DNA of 64,000 bases, taken from assembly GCF_900103625.1 (NCBI RefSeq), contig NZ_LT629700.1:1922001-1986000 (forward strand), read 5' to 3'. The notes beneath the pieces are model-generated. The model did not search any database. It was given only the letters and a program-made list of their open reading frames with translations, and was not told the origin of the DNA. Shown here in pieces: positions 52,752-61,901 of the stretch. The number at the start of each line of letters is the position of its first letter. The first letter of the stretch is position 1. This DNA is from Corynebacterium mycetoides. GTDB lineage: Bacteria; Actinomycetota; Actinomycetes; Mycobacteriales; Mycobacteriaceae. A program made the translations under genes and the position numbers.

Positions 52752-53765
52752 ATGCTCATCTCACAGCGTCCTCAACTCACCGAGGAGTACATCGATACCA
52801 ACCGCTCGAAGTTCGTCATCGAACCGCTCGAGCCCGGTTTCGGCTACACGCTGGGCAACTCCCTGCGCCGCACGCTGCTGTCGTCCATTCCGGGCGCCGC
52901 AGTCACGTCGATCAAGATCGACGGTGTTCTCCACGAGTTCACCACGATCAACGGCGTCAAGGAGAATGTCTCTGAGATCATCCTCAACGTCAAGAACATC
53001 GTCTTGTCGTCGGAGTCGGACGAGCCAGTTGTGATGTACCTGTCCAAGGAGGGCCCCGGCGACGTCACCGCTGGCGATATCGAGGTCCCGGCGGACGTGC
53101 AGATCCACAACCCGGACCTGCGCCTCGCCTCGCTCAACGAGAGCGCCCGGCTTGAGATGGAACTTGTTGTGGAGCGCGGCCGCGGCTACGTCCCGGCCAT
53201 GCCCAACTCCGGCGGAGAGGCCGGCCGCATCCCGGTCGACCAGATCTACTCCCCGGTCACCCGGGTCGCCTACAAGGTTGAGGCCACCCGTGTTGAGCAG
53301 CGCACTGACTTTGACAAGCTCATCATCGACGTGGAGACGAAGAACTCCATGTCCGCGCGCGATGCGCTTGCTTCCGCAGGCTCCACCTTGGTTGAGCTGT
53401 TCGGCCTCGCCCGCGAGCTGAACACCGCCGCAGAGGGCATCGAGATCGGCCCGTCCCCGCAGGAGACGGAGTTCATCGCCGCATACAACATGCCCATCGA
53501 GGATCTGAACTTCTCTGTGCGCTCCTACAACTGCCTGAAGCGCCAGGAGATCCACACCGTCGGTGAGCTCGCCGAGTGCACCGAGAGCGACCTGCTGGAT
53601 ATCCGAAACTTTGGCCAGAAGTCCATCAACGAGGTCAAGATCAAGCTTGCTTCGCTGGGTCTGACACTTAAGGACGCACCGGAAGACTTCGACCCGACCC
53701 AGATCGAGGGTTACGACGCCGAGACCGGCGACTACGTCGACGTCACCGCGGAAGAGACCGAGTAA
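52752..53765 (+). CDS. rpoA: DNA-directed RNA polymerase subunit alpha
   Basis: Assembly and regulator-contact subunit of RNA polymerase, 337 residues. N-terminal domain: [44 protein letters not shown]-terminal domain: [43 protein letters not shown], with the UP-element contact residues. An acidic tail ends it. The ATG at 52752 (MLISQRP) follows AAGGAGAAG; the seven-residue extension from 52731 contains this site and is rejected. Confidence 0.98.
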   Translation: MLISQRPQLTEEYIDTNRSKFVIEPLEPGFGYTLGNSLRRTLLSSIPGAAVTSIKIDGVLHEFTTINGVKENVSEIILNVKNIVLSSESDEPVVMYLSKEGPGDVTAGDIEVPADVQIHNPDLRLASLNESARLEMELVVERGRGYVPAMPNSGGEAGRIPVDQIYSPVTRVAYKVEATRVEQRTDFDKLIIDVETKNSMSARDALASAGSTLVELFGLARELNTAAEGIEIGPSPQETEFIAAYNMPIEDLNFSVRSYNCLKRQEIHTVGELAECTESDLLDIRNFGQKSINEVKIKLASLGLTLKDAPEDFDPTQIEGYDAETGDYVDVTAEETE

Positions 53766-53811
53766 CACCACAGAGCACGCGCTCACATAACCGCACACGA
53801 GGAGTACGAAA

Positions 53812-54321
53812 ATGCCGACCCCTAAGAAGGGCGCCCGTCTCGGAGGCTCCGCCAGCAACCAGAAGCACATTGTTTCCAACCTGGCGATGTCCCTCTTCGA
53901 GCACGGGGCAATCAAGACCACCGAGGCCAAGGCCAAGGTTCTGCGCCCGTACGCAGAAAAGCTGATCACCAAGGCGAAGAAGGGCACGCTGGCTGACCGC
54001 CGCGCCGTGGCCGCCGAGCTGCCGAACAAGGACATCGTGTCCTACCTGTTCAACGAGCTCGCGCCGAAGTTCGAGGGCCGTGAGGGCGGTTACACCCGCT
54101 CCATCAAGCTGGAGAACCGCGCCGGCGACAACGCCCCGATGACCCACATCTCCCTCGTTTTGGAGGAGACTGTGTCGACCGAGGCTACCCGCGCCGCCCG
54201 TGCCGCCGCTTCCAAGCAGGCCGAGGCTGAAACCGCCGAGGCTGAAACCGCCGAGGCACCCAAGGCCGTCGAGGCCGAGGAAACCGCCGTAGTCGAGGCT
54301 ACCGAGGCCACCGAGAAGTAA
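53812..54321 (+). CDS. rplQ: 50S ribosomal protein L17 with acidic C-terminal extension
   Basis: Tunnel-exit region protein, 169 residues. The core [58 protein letters not shown] is standard and ends near residue 125. The last 40-odd residues are an Ala/Glu-rich tail with AETAE repeats, as seen in actinobacterial L17. A strong terminator follows, then truA 68 bases downstream. Confidence 0.97.
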   Translation: MPTPKKGARLGGSASNQKHIVSNLAMSLFEHGAIKTTEAKAKVLRPYAEKLITKAKKGTLADRRAVAAELPNKDIVSYLFNELAPKFEGREGGYTRSIKLENRAGDNAPMTHISLVLEETVSTEATRAARAAASKQAEAETAEAETAEAPKAVEAEETAVVEATEATEK

Positions 54322-54335
54322 TTCTCGCTCGCTAC

Positions 54336-54371
54336 CGCCCCGCGCCCCCTCATTGGAGCGCGGGGCGTTTT
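54336..54371 (+). terminator. Rho-independent terminator after rplQ
   Basis: CGCCCCGCGC (54336-54345) pairs with GCGCGGGGCG (54358-54367), followed by TTTT. It lies 14 bases after the rplQ stop and 18 before truA, so truA may be expressed by read-through. Confidence 0.9.
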
Positions 54372-54389
54372 GCTACCCTCTAACACACC

Positions 54390-55253
54390 ATGACCGCGAC
54401 AGATGAAGCACTGCGCCTGCGCCTGGACATCGCCTACGACGGCACGGACTTCCACGGCTGGGCCCGCCAGAGCGACGGGGAGGACGGCACTCCGACGCGC
54501 ACCGTTCAGGGGACCATCGAGGCGGCCCTCACCACGGTGCTGCGCGTTCCCGTGGAGCTGACGGTGGCGGGGCGCACGGACGCGGGCGTGCACGCCTCCG
54601 GCCAGGTCGCCCACGTGGACATCCCGCGCTCCTCGCTGGACCAGCGCTCTCTGGACTCGGACCCTGAGCGGCTGGTGCGCCGCATGGCCAAGCTCCTGCC
54701 GGATGACGTGGCCATCCTCAGGGTCACCGAGGTGCCTTCGCTTTTCGACGCCCGCTTTTCCGCGCTTTCCCGCTCCTACGTCTACAGGATCACCACGCAT
54801 CCCGCCGGAGCACTACCGACGCGGGCTCGCGACACCGCGACGTGGCGCCGCCCGGTGGACATCGAGGCGATGCAGGCCGTCGCCGACATGTTCGTGGGCC
54901 TGCACGATTTCGCCGCCTTCTGCAAGGCGAAGCCCCATGCCACCACGGTGCGGGAGGTGCTGGGGATGCGCTGGGTGGAGGCGTCGACAAGCGAAGAGCC
55001 CGAACTGTATGAAGCGCACGTGACCGCGGACGCTTTCTGCTGGAACATGGTGCGCGCCCTGGTGGCGACGTGCCTGCAGGTGGGTGACGGCACGCGTGAA
55101 CTGGGCTGGGTGGCCCCATTACTGGGCGAGAGCCGGCGCAACCCGCAGGTAGCGCTAGCGCCGGCCAAGGGGCTGACGCTGACGCATGTAGCGTATCCTG
55201 ATCCGCATCATTATGGTGTCCGCGCGGAGACGACGCGGGCGCGGCGGGCTTAG
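54390..55253 (+). CDS. truA: tRNA pseudouridine(38-40) synthase TruA
   Basis: Modifies U38-U40 in the anticodon arm of tRNAs. The 287-residue protein has the catalytic AGRTDAGVHA (D64), RLDIAYDGTDFHGWARQ near the N-terminus and the ARFSALSRSYVYRI motif. The last 20 residues are extra. It carries copy 6 of the dispersed 16-mer. No ribosome binding site is obvious before the ATG, which lies just after the rplQ terminator. Confidence 0.95.
   Translation: MTATDEALRLRLDIAYDGTDFHGWARQSDGEDGTPTRTVQGTIEAALTTVLRVPVELTVAGRTDAGVHASGQVAHVDIPRSSLDQRSLDSDPERLVRRMAKLLPDDVAILRVTEVPSLFDARFSALSRSYVYRITTHPAGALPTRARDTATWRRPVDIEAMQAVADMFVGLHDFAAFCKAKPHATTVREVLGMRWVEASTSEEPELYEAHVTADAFCWNMVRALVATCLQVGDGTRELGWVAPLLGESRRNPQVALAPAKGLTLTHVAYPDPHHYGVRAETTRARRA
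54977..54992 (-). repeat. dispersed 16-mer motif, copy 6
   Basis: Reverse-strand GCTTGTCGACGCCTCC inside truA, opposite the codons for EASTS. One base from copies 1, 2 and 4 (A to G at position 5). On the reverse strand it is preceded by TTC, like copies 1 and 2. Confidence 0.75.
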
Positions 55254-55332
55254 GCGCGCCGGTTCGGTTGAGTGCGCCCCGGGGCAATAGAATCACCTAC
55301 CGGTCAGTGGAAATTACAAGGACGGAGCGGCT

Positions 55333-57450
55333 ATGACGGCACTTGGCGCCCTAACTGTCGCTGTCGCACTGTTCGTGCTGCCGGGGTTCGTGATTTCCTG
55401 GGTGGCGGGCGCGAAGCTGCCGGCCGCCCTCGCCAGCGCGATGCCGGTTACCTTCGGCGTAATCGGCATGAGCGCGTGGATGTGGGGGGAGACCACCGCC
55501 CCGTTTAACCTGCTCACCTTCACCATCAGCTTCCTGTTCACCCTCGGCTGGGCCGTGCTGTGGAGGTGGTGGATGGACCGCCCGCGCGCGTGGCCGCGTC
55601 CGCGCTGGCGCGACCTCTACTGGCTGATCCCCGCGGCCGGTGTGGCCACCGGCGCGGCCATGTTCGTTTCCGACCGGTACGGGTGGCTGCAGCGGTTGCC
55701 CTACGGCACGAACACCATCGTGCAGGGCTGGGACGTGCAATGGCATGCCAACGTGGTGCGCTACATCCTCGACGAGGGGGTCGCCTCCGCGGTGCGAATG
55801 GGGGAGGCGCGCAACGCGGAGACGGGCTCGCACCTGTTTTACCCCTCCGGATTCCACGCGGGCACGGCGCTATTCGCCGAGGCGGCCGGCATCGAGCCGA
55901 TCCCCGCGCTGAACATCGTCGGGGCGATCCTGCCCGCCATGGCGCTGCCGGTGGCGATGGCGTGCCTGGTCTTCGCCATGACGCAGTCGCGCGGGCTGAC
56001 GACGCAGATAGGCGCCGCGCTGGCGGCGATCGGCAGCTACGGCATTCCCACCTTGATGTGGGTGCCCGACTACGTGGGGATGTGGCCGTACATGGCCGCG
56101 GTGTTCTTCGCCGTCATTGTCACCTGGCAATTCTGCGCGGTTCCGGCCCGCCCGGCCACGGCTCTGCCCGCCGCGATGGGTCTGCTCGGGGTGCTGGCGG
56201 TCCACCCCTCGGCGGTGACGATCGTCGTGCTGGGCGCGGCGCTGTACTGGCTGTCTCGGCTGCTGTTCGTGCCCGTGAACACGCGCGCCAAGGACTTTTT
56301 CTGGGTGGCCGCCCCCGGCATCGCCGCCGCGCTGCTGTTCCTGCCGCAGATCGTGCAGGGCTCGGATCAGGCCGAGGAAGTCTCCTCCGTCGCACCGCCA
56401 GGCGAGGACATCGACCCGGCCGGCGCGTGGGCGACGGTGCTGCTGATGCGCACCCGGCATTCGGTGCAGTTCTGGCCCGACTTCAACCCGGTCGTCCTGT
56501 TGTGGCTGGCAGGGTTGGGAGCAGTCGCCCTGATTGTGTGGCGCCGCCAGGTGTGGTCGATCCTGATGTTCGCGGTCAGCGCGCTCGTCGTGGTCAACGT
56601 GTTGGAACCTTTCGGCGGGTGGATCCAGGACACCCTCGCTGCGATCAGCAGCCTGCACTACAACACCGCCCACCGGCTGGTCATGCCGGTGAGCATGCTC
56701 ACCCTCGCCGCCGCGGGCATCGGTGCGGCGGTGGCCATCCGTCTGCTCACCCTGGCGCCGCTCGCCGCCAGAAGGGCGACGAGGCCGTGGCGCGTGGCGA
56801 CGGGTGCGGCCTCCATCGCGCTCGCCGTCGCCGTCGGCGCCGGTACCGTCGGCTGGGCGAAAGCCAGCGCGTACGACGGGGCGAAGGAGTCTTTCGTGGG
56901 CCCGCGTCTCGACGACCGTATGGTCAACGCCAACGACCGCGCCGCCTTCGACTGGCTGGCCACTCAGCCCGCCGCCTGGGAGGGGCTCACCGCCGGCGAG
57001 CCCGCGGACGGGTACTCCTGGCTGTACGCCTACAACGGCGTGCCCACGCTGGCGAAGCACTACGACGGCGGCGACGGCGTACGCAATGTCATGCTCACCC
57101 GTTACCCCGCCGCACTGGGCCAAGGGATGCGCCGAGACGCGGACGCGCCCAACCCGCTGGATAAGGCGGCGGCGGAGCTCAACGTGCGTTTCATCGTCAG
57201 TAGCCCGGGCAACTTCTGGTGGGGCCAGCTCCCGCCCCTGTCCCAGCTCAAAGGGCTGTGGACGAGCGACGGCGCGACCCCGGTGTACAAGCGGGGCTCG
57301 ACGGTGGTCTTCGCCGTCAACGACGCTTTTACTCGCTCGGAGCTCTACGAGATGCGTCGCGACGCCCGCCGCAACGGTTCCGAGGAGTTGCCCACCGTGA
57401 CCGGCTCCGGCCGAGTTCCGGCGCTTGGTGGGAAGGGAGACTCGTGGTAG
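55333..57450 (+). CDS. DUF6541-type polytopic membrane protein, first of tandem pair
   Basis: A 705-residue membrane protein with about eleven to thirteen hydrophobic segments in the first 500 residues and a large soluble C-terminal domain. The loop GWDVQWHANVVRYILDEG, followed by LFYPSGFHAG, resembles an acidic extracellular loop of GT-C glycosyltransferases. I infer a possible lipid-linked sugar transferase but the family is uncharacterised. The C-terminal WGQLPPLSQLKGLWTSDGATPVYKRGSTVVFAVND is shared with the next gene. ATG at 55333; the next gene overlaps its end by seven bases. Confidence 0.72.
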   Translation: MTALGALTVAVALFVLPGFVISWVAGAKLPAALASAMPVTFGVIGMSAWMWGETTAPFNLLTFTISFLFTLGWAVLWRWWMDRPRAWPRPRWRDLYWLIPAAGVATGAAMFVSDRYGWLQRLPYGTNTIVQGWDVQWHANVVRYILDEGVASAVRMGEARNAETGSHLFYPSGFHAGTALFAEAAGIEPIPALNIVGAILPAMALPVAMACLVFAMTQSRGLTTQIGAALAAIGSYGIPTLMWVPDYVGMWPYMAAVFFAVIVTWQFCAVPARPATALPAAMGLLGVLAVHPSAVTIVVLGAALYWLSRLLFVPVNTRAKDFFWVAAPGIAAALLFLPQIVQGSDQAEEVSSVAPPGEDIDPAGAWATVLLMRTRHSVQFWPDFNPVVLLWLAGLGAVALIVWRRQVWSILMFAVSALVVVNVLEPFGGWIQDTLAAISSLHYNTAHRLVMPVSMLTLAAAGIGAAVAIRLLTLAPLAARRATRPWRVATGAASIALAVAVGAGTVGWAKASAYDGAKESFVGPRLDDRMVNANDRAAFDWLATQPAAWEGLTAGEPADGYSWLYAYNGVPTLAKHYDGGDGVRNVMLTRYPAALGQGMRRDADAPNPLDKAAAELNVRFIVSSPGNFWWGQLPPLSQLKGLWTSDGATPVYKRGSTVVFAVNDAFTRSELYEMRRDARRNGSEELPTVTGSGRVPALGGKGDSW

Positions 57451-59609
57451 AAACCCTGCCCCTGGTGCTTGCAGCCGTCGCTTTGTTCGTCCTTCCCGGC
57501 GCGGCGGTGGGATGGGCGGCCGGCATGCGTGTGCGCTGGGCGCTGGCCAGCGGTGTGGCCATCACGCCCGCGGTGTGGAGCGTGCTGGCCTGGGCATACG
57601 GCGAAGTGGGTGTGGCGGTCAGCACACTGTCGCTGGTGTGCGGCACCGTGCCGTTTATCCTCCTGGGCCTGGCGTGGAGGTACGCGTTCGGCGGGCTGGG
57701 GTGGCGTGGGGGAGAGCGTCGGCAAGCAGCGCCCCCGAGCCGGTGGCTGCCCCCGGTCGCCGGTGTGGCGGCCGGCTTCGGCATCCTGATGAACCGGACG
57801 ATCACCGTTTACCAGGGCCTGCCTCAGGGGTTGTCCACGCCGTTTCTGGGCTGGGACGTGCACTGGCACGCCTCGGTGATCAGGTTCATCGGCGAGACGG
57901 GTATCGGAAGCTCGGCGCGGATGGGCGAGCTGCAGCACGTGGAAACCCACCAGCTGCTGTATTACCCCACGGGCTTGCACCTCTTGGCCTTTAGCCTGCA
58001 CGAGCTCACGGGCCGCGACATTATCTACGCGCTCAACCTGACCTCACTCGTGGTGCCCGGGCTGGGGTTGACCATCTCTGTGGCGCTTTTGGCGCGGTTG
58101 CTGCTCGGCGGGCGCGGTTTCGCCGCCACCCTGGCGTCGGGGTTCGCGCCTGTCGTCGCCGTCGGGGTGCAGAACCTGTTCTACTCCGAGTATCACATGG
58201 GGGCGTGGCCGTACCTGGCGGCGACATCGGTGACGGGCATCGCCGCGTGCGCCCTGGCCGCTACCCCGCGCCGGGCAATGAGCGTGCCCGCGGCCGGGCT
58301 GACGCTGGCCGGTGTGGCGGCCCTGCATCCGTCGGCGGCGACCGTGGTGGTGCTCATCGTCGGGTTCTGGTGGCTGTTTAGCTGCCTTCCCGGCCCGCAC
58401 CGGTTGCGCAACACGCTCGTTGTGGCCACCGCGGGCGTGTTCGGAGCGCTGCTCGTGTTGCCGCAACTTCTGGCCGGAAGCGGGCAGGCCGAGGAGGTGG
58501 CTGAGTTCGCCGAAACCCAGTTGGACGTCTCGCGCGCGGAATCGTGGCGGCGCGCCCTGGAACTGCAGTGGTCGGCGGGTGAGGAGGTTCCCACCCAGTG
58601 GTGGCTCATCATCGCCGCCGGGGTGGGTGCGGTGGTGCTTCTTGCCTGGAGGCACACGGCGTGGCCGTTGCTGCTGACGCTGTTCTCCATGGCGCTGACG
58701 GCTCACGCGTTGGTGTGGTTCGACGGCCCGGTGGGGGCCTTGTTCGGGGCGTACACGTCCCTTCACTACAACAACGCGCACCGCCTGGTTTTGCTGACGG
58801 CGCTGCTCTATATCGTGCTCGGCTCCATCGCCGTGGCGGCGGTGGTGTACTTCCTGGTGGGCAAGGCGGTCGGTGCCGGCGGGCAGCGAGCGCGGTGGGG
58901 CAGCATCGTGCTGGTGGCGCTGCTCGCGGCGGCCCACGTGCAATGGCTGCAGCGGCCCTTCCGAGTCTTCTATGAAGCCGTTATCACCATCAGCGCAACC
59001 AATGAAACGCTCGGCGAGACGGAGCTGGCGGCCTTCGAATGGTTGAAAACCCAGCCGCGCGCCTATGACGGGATCATCGCCAACAACCCGGGGGAGGGGA
59101 CCGGGTGGATGTACCCGCTGCACGGGTTGCCCTCCCTGCACCGCCACTACCTCTATCCGCCGACACCGGTCGATTCCGCGACGAGCCGGATCTTCTATAT
59201 TCCGAACTTCCTGGGAACCGGTCTGACACCGTTGCCCGGTCAGGGCGATAACCGCCGCGACTGGGCGAACATCGCCGACTTCGCCGCCCGCGACCTCGAT
59301 GCCACCTACTACATCGTGTCCCCGCCCGGTTTCTGGGACTACCTCGAGCCGATCCCCGCCCAGGTTGAGGGCCTGTGGACGGCGCCGGGCGCGACCCCGG
59401 TGTACCGCAACGGCGACACGGTGGTCTTCGCCATCAACGCGAACCTGAGCGACGAGGAGATCCGTGCCGCCCGCGCCTCGGGGGAGAAGGCCTCGCCGCA
59501 GGGGCTTCCGCCCCTGCCGTTTGACGCCCGGCAGGGATTCCCGCGGCCGTCCGTGTGGGACCGCCAGGCCGCCGAGCGCGACGCGCAGCCGGCACCCTCC
59601 GCGGGCTAA
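57444..59609 (+). CDS. DUF6541-type polytopic membrane protein, second of tandem pair
   Basis: A 721-residue paralogue of the preceding protein with the same topology. Shared segments: ALFVLPGAAVGWAAGMR (N-terminus), GWDVHWHASVIRFIGE, LLYYPTGLHL, SLHYNNAHRLV and the end GLWTAPGATPVYRNGDTVVFAIN. Start is GTG at 57444 after GGAAGGGAGA, overlapping the first gene by seven bases, so translation is coupled. The pair may act as a complex or as two enzymes in one cell-envelope step. The TM-proximal acidic loop again suggests a GT-C-like fold, unproven. Confidence 0.72.
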   Translation: MVETLPLVLAAVALFVLPGAAVGWAAGMRVRWALASGVAITPAVWSVLAWAYGEVGVAVSTLSLVCGTVPFILLGLAWRYAFGGLGWRGGERRQAAPPSRWLPPVAGVAAGFGILMNRTITVYQGLPQGLSTPFLGWDVHWHASVIRFIGETGIGSSARMGELQHVETHQLLYYPTGLHLLAFSLHELTGRDIIYALNLTSLVVPGLGLTISVALLARLLLGGRGFAATLASGFAPVVAVGVQNLFYSEYHMGAWPYLAATSVTGIAACALAATPRRAMSVPAAGLTLAGVAALHPSAATVVVLIVGFWWLFSCLPGPHRLRNTLVVATAGVFGALLVLPQLLAGSGQAEEVAEFAETQLDVSRAESWRRALELQWSAGEEVPTQWWLIIAAGVGAVVLLAWRHTAWPLLLTLFSMALTAHALVWFDGPVGALFGAYTSLHYNNAHRLVLLTALLYIVLGSIAVAAVVYFLVGKAVGAGGQRARWGSIVLVALLAAAHVQWLQRPFRVFYEAVITISATNETLGETELAAFEWLKTQPRAYDGIIANNPGEGTGWMYPLHGLPSLHRHYLYPPTPVDSATSRIFYIPNFLGTGLTPLPGQGDNRRDWANIADFAARDLDATYYIVSPPGFWDYLEPIPAQVEGLWTAPGATPVYRNGDTVVFAINANLSDEEIRAARASGEKASPQGLPPLPFDARQGFPRPSVWDRQAAERDAQPAPSAG

Positions 59610-59620
59610 CACCCAAAAGG

Positions 59621-59674
59621 TTGACGCGGTGTCAAGAATGCTTTACATTTGGCTATGTAAAGAAAACTTGACAC
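59621..59674 (+). promoter_or_regulatory. promoter and nested palindromic operator of the HTH module
   Basis: Promoter TTGACG (59621-59626), 17 bases, TACATT (59644-59649). Over it lie two inverted repeats with the same centre: outer GTGTCAAG/CTTGACAC (59629-59636, 59667-59674) and inner CTTTACAT/ATGTAAAG (59641-59648, 59655-59662). This is a likely binding site for a dimeric or tetrameric repressor, possibly the HTH protein encoded downstream. Confidence 0.65.
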
Positions 59675-59688
59675 AAAGGAGAGAATCC

Positions 59689-59850
59689 GTGGCGCGCACG
59701 ACACACACGTCCCTGTCGGTGGTCCTCGCGGGAGCCATGCTCATGCTCACGGCCGCATTAGCGCTGAGCGGCGCGGCTCTCGGCCTCGTGGCCACTGCGG
59801 GCATTGTCGTCGCCCTCGCCGGGCTGGTGCAGGTGGGCCGCGGCCGGTAG
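59689..59850 (+). CDS. small membrane protein of the HTH module
   Basis: A 53-residue protein consisting almost entirely of hydrophobic sequence (about 9-48, LSVVLAGAMLMLTAALALSGAALGLVATAGIVVALAGLV), probably two membrane helices. GTG start at 59689 follows AAAGGAGAGAATCC. It is the first gene after the nested palindrome and ends five bases before the HTH gene. Unknown function. Confidence 0.65.
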   Translation: MARTTHTSLSVVLAGAMLMLTAALALSGAALGLVATAGIVVALAGLVQVGRGR

Positions 59851-59855
59851 GGACG

Positions 59856-60083
59856 ATGCAGAACGGCAACCACGGCAACCACGAAAATATGGTGCGCAAG
59901 TGGCGGCGCTGGAAAGAAATGAGCCAGGCGGAACTGGCTGACGCCGCCGGAGTGTCGCGCCAGACCATCGCCAACATTGAAAAGGGCAACTACTCGCCGT
60001 CCGTGCACCTGGCGCTCGACATCTGCCGCACCCTGGGCAAGACGGTGGAAGAAGTCTTCGGCGACGAGCAGGAAGAAGGATAA
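59856..60083 (+). CDS. XRE-family helix-turn-helix transcriptional regulator
   Basis: A 75-residue single-domain regulator. The HTH reads MSQAELADAAGVSRQTIANIEKGNYSPSVHLALDICRTLGKTVEEVF, close to small autorepressors that sit beside membrane proteins in many Gram-positive genomes. It lies between two membrane-protein genes with short gaps (five and four bases). It probably controls its own operon through the palindrome at 59629-59674. Confidence 0.85.
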   Translation: MQNGNHGNHENMVRKWRRWKEMSQAELADAAGVSRQTIANIEKGNYSPSVHLALDICRTLGKTVEEVFGDEQEEG

Positions 60084-60087
60084 ACCC

Positions 60088-60588
60088 ATGTCACTCACCC
60101 AAAAATTCGGTGACTTCGCCACCGGCGCGGTCGAGCGCGCCGCGACCGACGAATACGAATCATCCATGGTGCACAAGTCCAACACGGTGCTCGTCGGCGC
60201 AATGGGTGGTGGACTCTTCCTCCTGGGCGCCGTCTTGGCCTGGGCCATCCCCGGGATTCACTCGGCGCTGAGCATCCTGATCATTGTGCCCCTGCTGCTG
60301 GGGCTCGGGGCCGCCGAAGGGTGGCTGAAGCATTACCACGTGCGCCAAAAAGCTCAGCCCAACGTGGCCTTCTTGAGTACCCTGCTGGTGCTGGCGATGG
60401 TGCAGATCGCCGGCATCGGCTACAACGTCGGCGGCGGCATGAACGCCTTTGCCTGGAGCATGCTCGGCGGGGGAGTCATCGGCGCTGCGGTCGGATTGTT
60501 CGCGGCCGGCACGGCGATGGATTCCCGGCATGCGTCGGACCTGCGCCGCCGCGAGGAACAGCTCGACGCCGAAGAGCGCCTCGGGTAG
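60088..60588 (+). CDS. four-helix membrane protein of the HTH module
   Basis: A 166-residue protein. Four hydrophobic segments are at about 35-55, 58-78, 93-113 and 120-142. A cytoplasmic N-terminus and a charged C-terminal helix (RHASDLRRREEQLDAEERLG) flank them. ATG at 60088 follows GGAAGAAGGA. Last gene of the three-gene module. I do not recognise the family; partners of small XRE regulators often have this topology. Confidence 0.65.
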   Translation: MSLTQKFGDFATGAVERAATDEYESSMVHKSNTVLVGAMGGGLFLLGAVLAWAIPGIHSALSILIIVPLLLGLGAAEGWLKHYHVRQKAQPNVAFLSTLLVLAMVQIAGIGYNVGGGMNAFAWSMLGGGVIGAAVGLFAAGTAMDSRHASDLRRREEQLDAEERLG

Positions 60589-60653
60589 CCTGCAAGGGAA
60601 TCGGGGGGTGTGGGGTGCACCGCCCGTTGTTAGCGCACATCAGGGGGAAATCC

Positions 60654-61901
60654 ATGCCTTCACCGCCGCAGCGGCGCCTGCTGCCCACGACACGCACACA
60701 GGTTTCGGGGCACAGGTTCATGCGCCGCAGGGTCGAGCACGGCCTGATCTTCGGCGACATCCGCATGATCCACGACCCGCTCGCCTCGCGCCAGCGCGCG
60801 ACGGTCTTCGGTGCGGTCGCGGTAGCACTCGTCGCCGCGATCATGGCGCTGTTCGCATGGCTACGCCCCAACGCCGACCCGGGGGCCGCGCCCATTCTGC
60901 GGGCCGGCAGCGGCGAGCTGTACGTGCGGGTGGGGGAGACGGTCCACCCCGTAACCAACCTCACCTCAGCGAGGCTGATCGCGGGAGCCCCCGAGCAGCC
61001 GGCGCGCATCGGGGACGCGAAGCTCGGCGAGCTGCCTCTCGGCGTGCCCGTCGGGGTGGTCGCGGCGCCCTCGGCATTCGCGCCCCGCGAGGCCACCGAT
61101 GCGTCGTGGTCGGCGTGCACCGCCGCGGGCGAGGTGGTCGTCCTTGCGGGTCAGCCGGCCGTCGAACTCGACGGGAACGCTGCGCTACTCGCCTTCCAGG
61201 GCGGCGACGAGTGGCTGGTGACGGGGGACGGGCGTGCGCTCCTGCCGGCCGCCGACAGCCCCGAGGGGCGCATCATCCGGCGCGCGCTGGGCATCGACGC
61301 CGACACCCCGCGGTGGCTCCCACCCGCGGACGTCCTCGGGGTGGTCAGGGAACAACCGCCGCTGAGCATTCCCGACCCGCTGCCCGAGGTGGTAGTCAAC
61401 GGTACCGAGGCGTGGGCAGTGTCTGAGCCCGGCGTGCAGCCGCTGAGCAGGGTGCAGCGGGAGATACTGTTCGAGGCGGGCGCGCCGCAGCGCAGCATCG
61501 CCAGCGCCGAACTGGCCGCCATCCCGGACGCCGACCCCGCCCTCGACATCCGCCTGCCCACAGAGACGCCCGGCTGGGTCAATCCCGCCGACACGACGGT
61601 GTGCGCCACCGAGGACCGGGTCGGGGCGACGCTGCGCGGCGGCGCGGAGTCCCCGGTTGCGCTCTCCGGGAACGCCGCGGCCACCGCTTTCGCCGGGCTT
61701 GTCGACGGCGCCGTCGGCGTCGACACCGGCCACGGCTACCACGTGGTCTCGCCGACCGGCCTGCGCCATCCCGTCCGCGAGCGCGAAGTGCTCGACGTCA
61801 TCGGGGCGCAGCACGTCGAGCACGCGCCGTGGGAGATCATCAGGCTGCTCCCGGAAGGCCCCGAGCTGACCCGCGATGCGGCCATGACGGCCACCTATTA
61901 G
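60654..61901 (+). CDS. eccB: type VII secretion protein EccB
   Basis: Component of the ESX membrane complex, 415 residues. The EccB N-terminal cytoplasmic motif is TRTQVSGHRFMRRRVEHGLIFGDIRMIHDPLASRQRA, followed by one membrane helix (about 43-65) and a large periplasmic domain. The periplasmic repeats are seen as LYVRVGETVHPVTNLTSARLI and YHVVSPTGLRHPV. ATG at 60654 follows CAGGGGGAAA. Its stop overlaps the convergent mycP stop by four bases. The set eccB-mycP-eccD points to an ESX-4-like locus. Confidence 0.92.
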   Translation: MPSPPQRRLLPTTRTQVSGHRFMRRRVEHGLIFGDIRMIHDPLASRQRATVFGAVAVALVAAIMALFAWLRPNADPGAAPILRAGSGELYVRVGETVHPVTNLTSARLIAGAPEQPARIGDAKLGELPLGVPVGVVAAPSAFAPREATDASWSACTAAGEVVVLAGQPAVELDGNAALLAFQGGDEWLVTGDGRALLPAADSPEGRIIRRALGIDADTPRWLPPADVLGVVREQPPLSIPDPLPEVVVNGTEAWAVSEPGVQPLSRVQREILFEAGAPQRSIASAELAAIPDADPALDIRLPTETPGWVNPADTTVCATEDRVGATLRGGAESPVALSGNAAATAFAGLVDGAVGVDTGHGYHVVSPTGLRHPVREREVLDVIGAQHVEHAPWEIIRLLPEGPELTRDAAMTATY

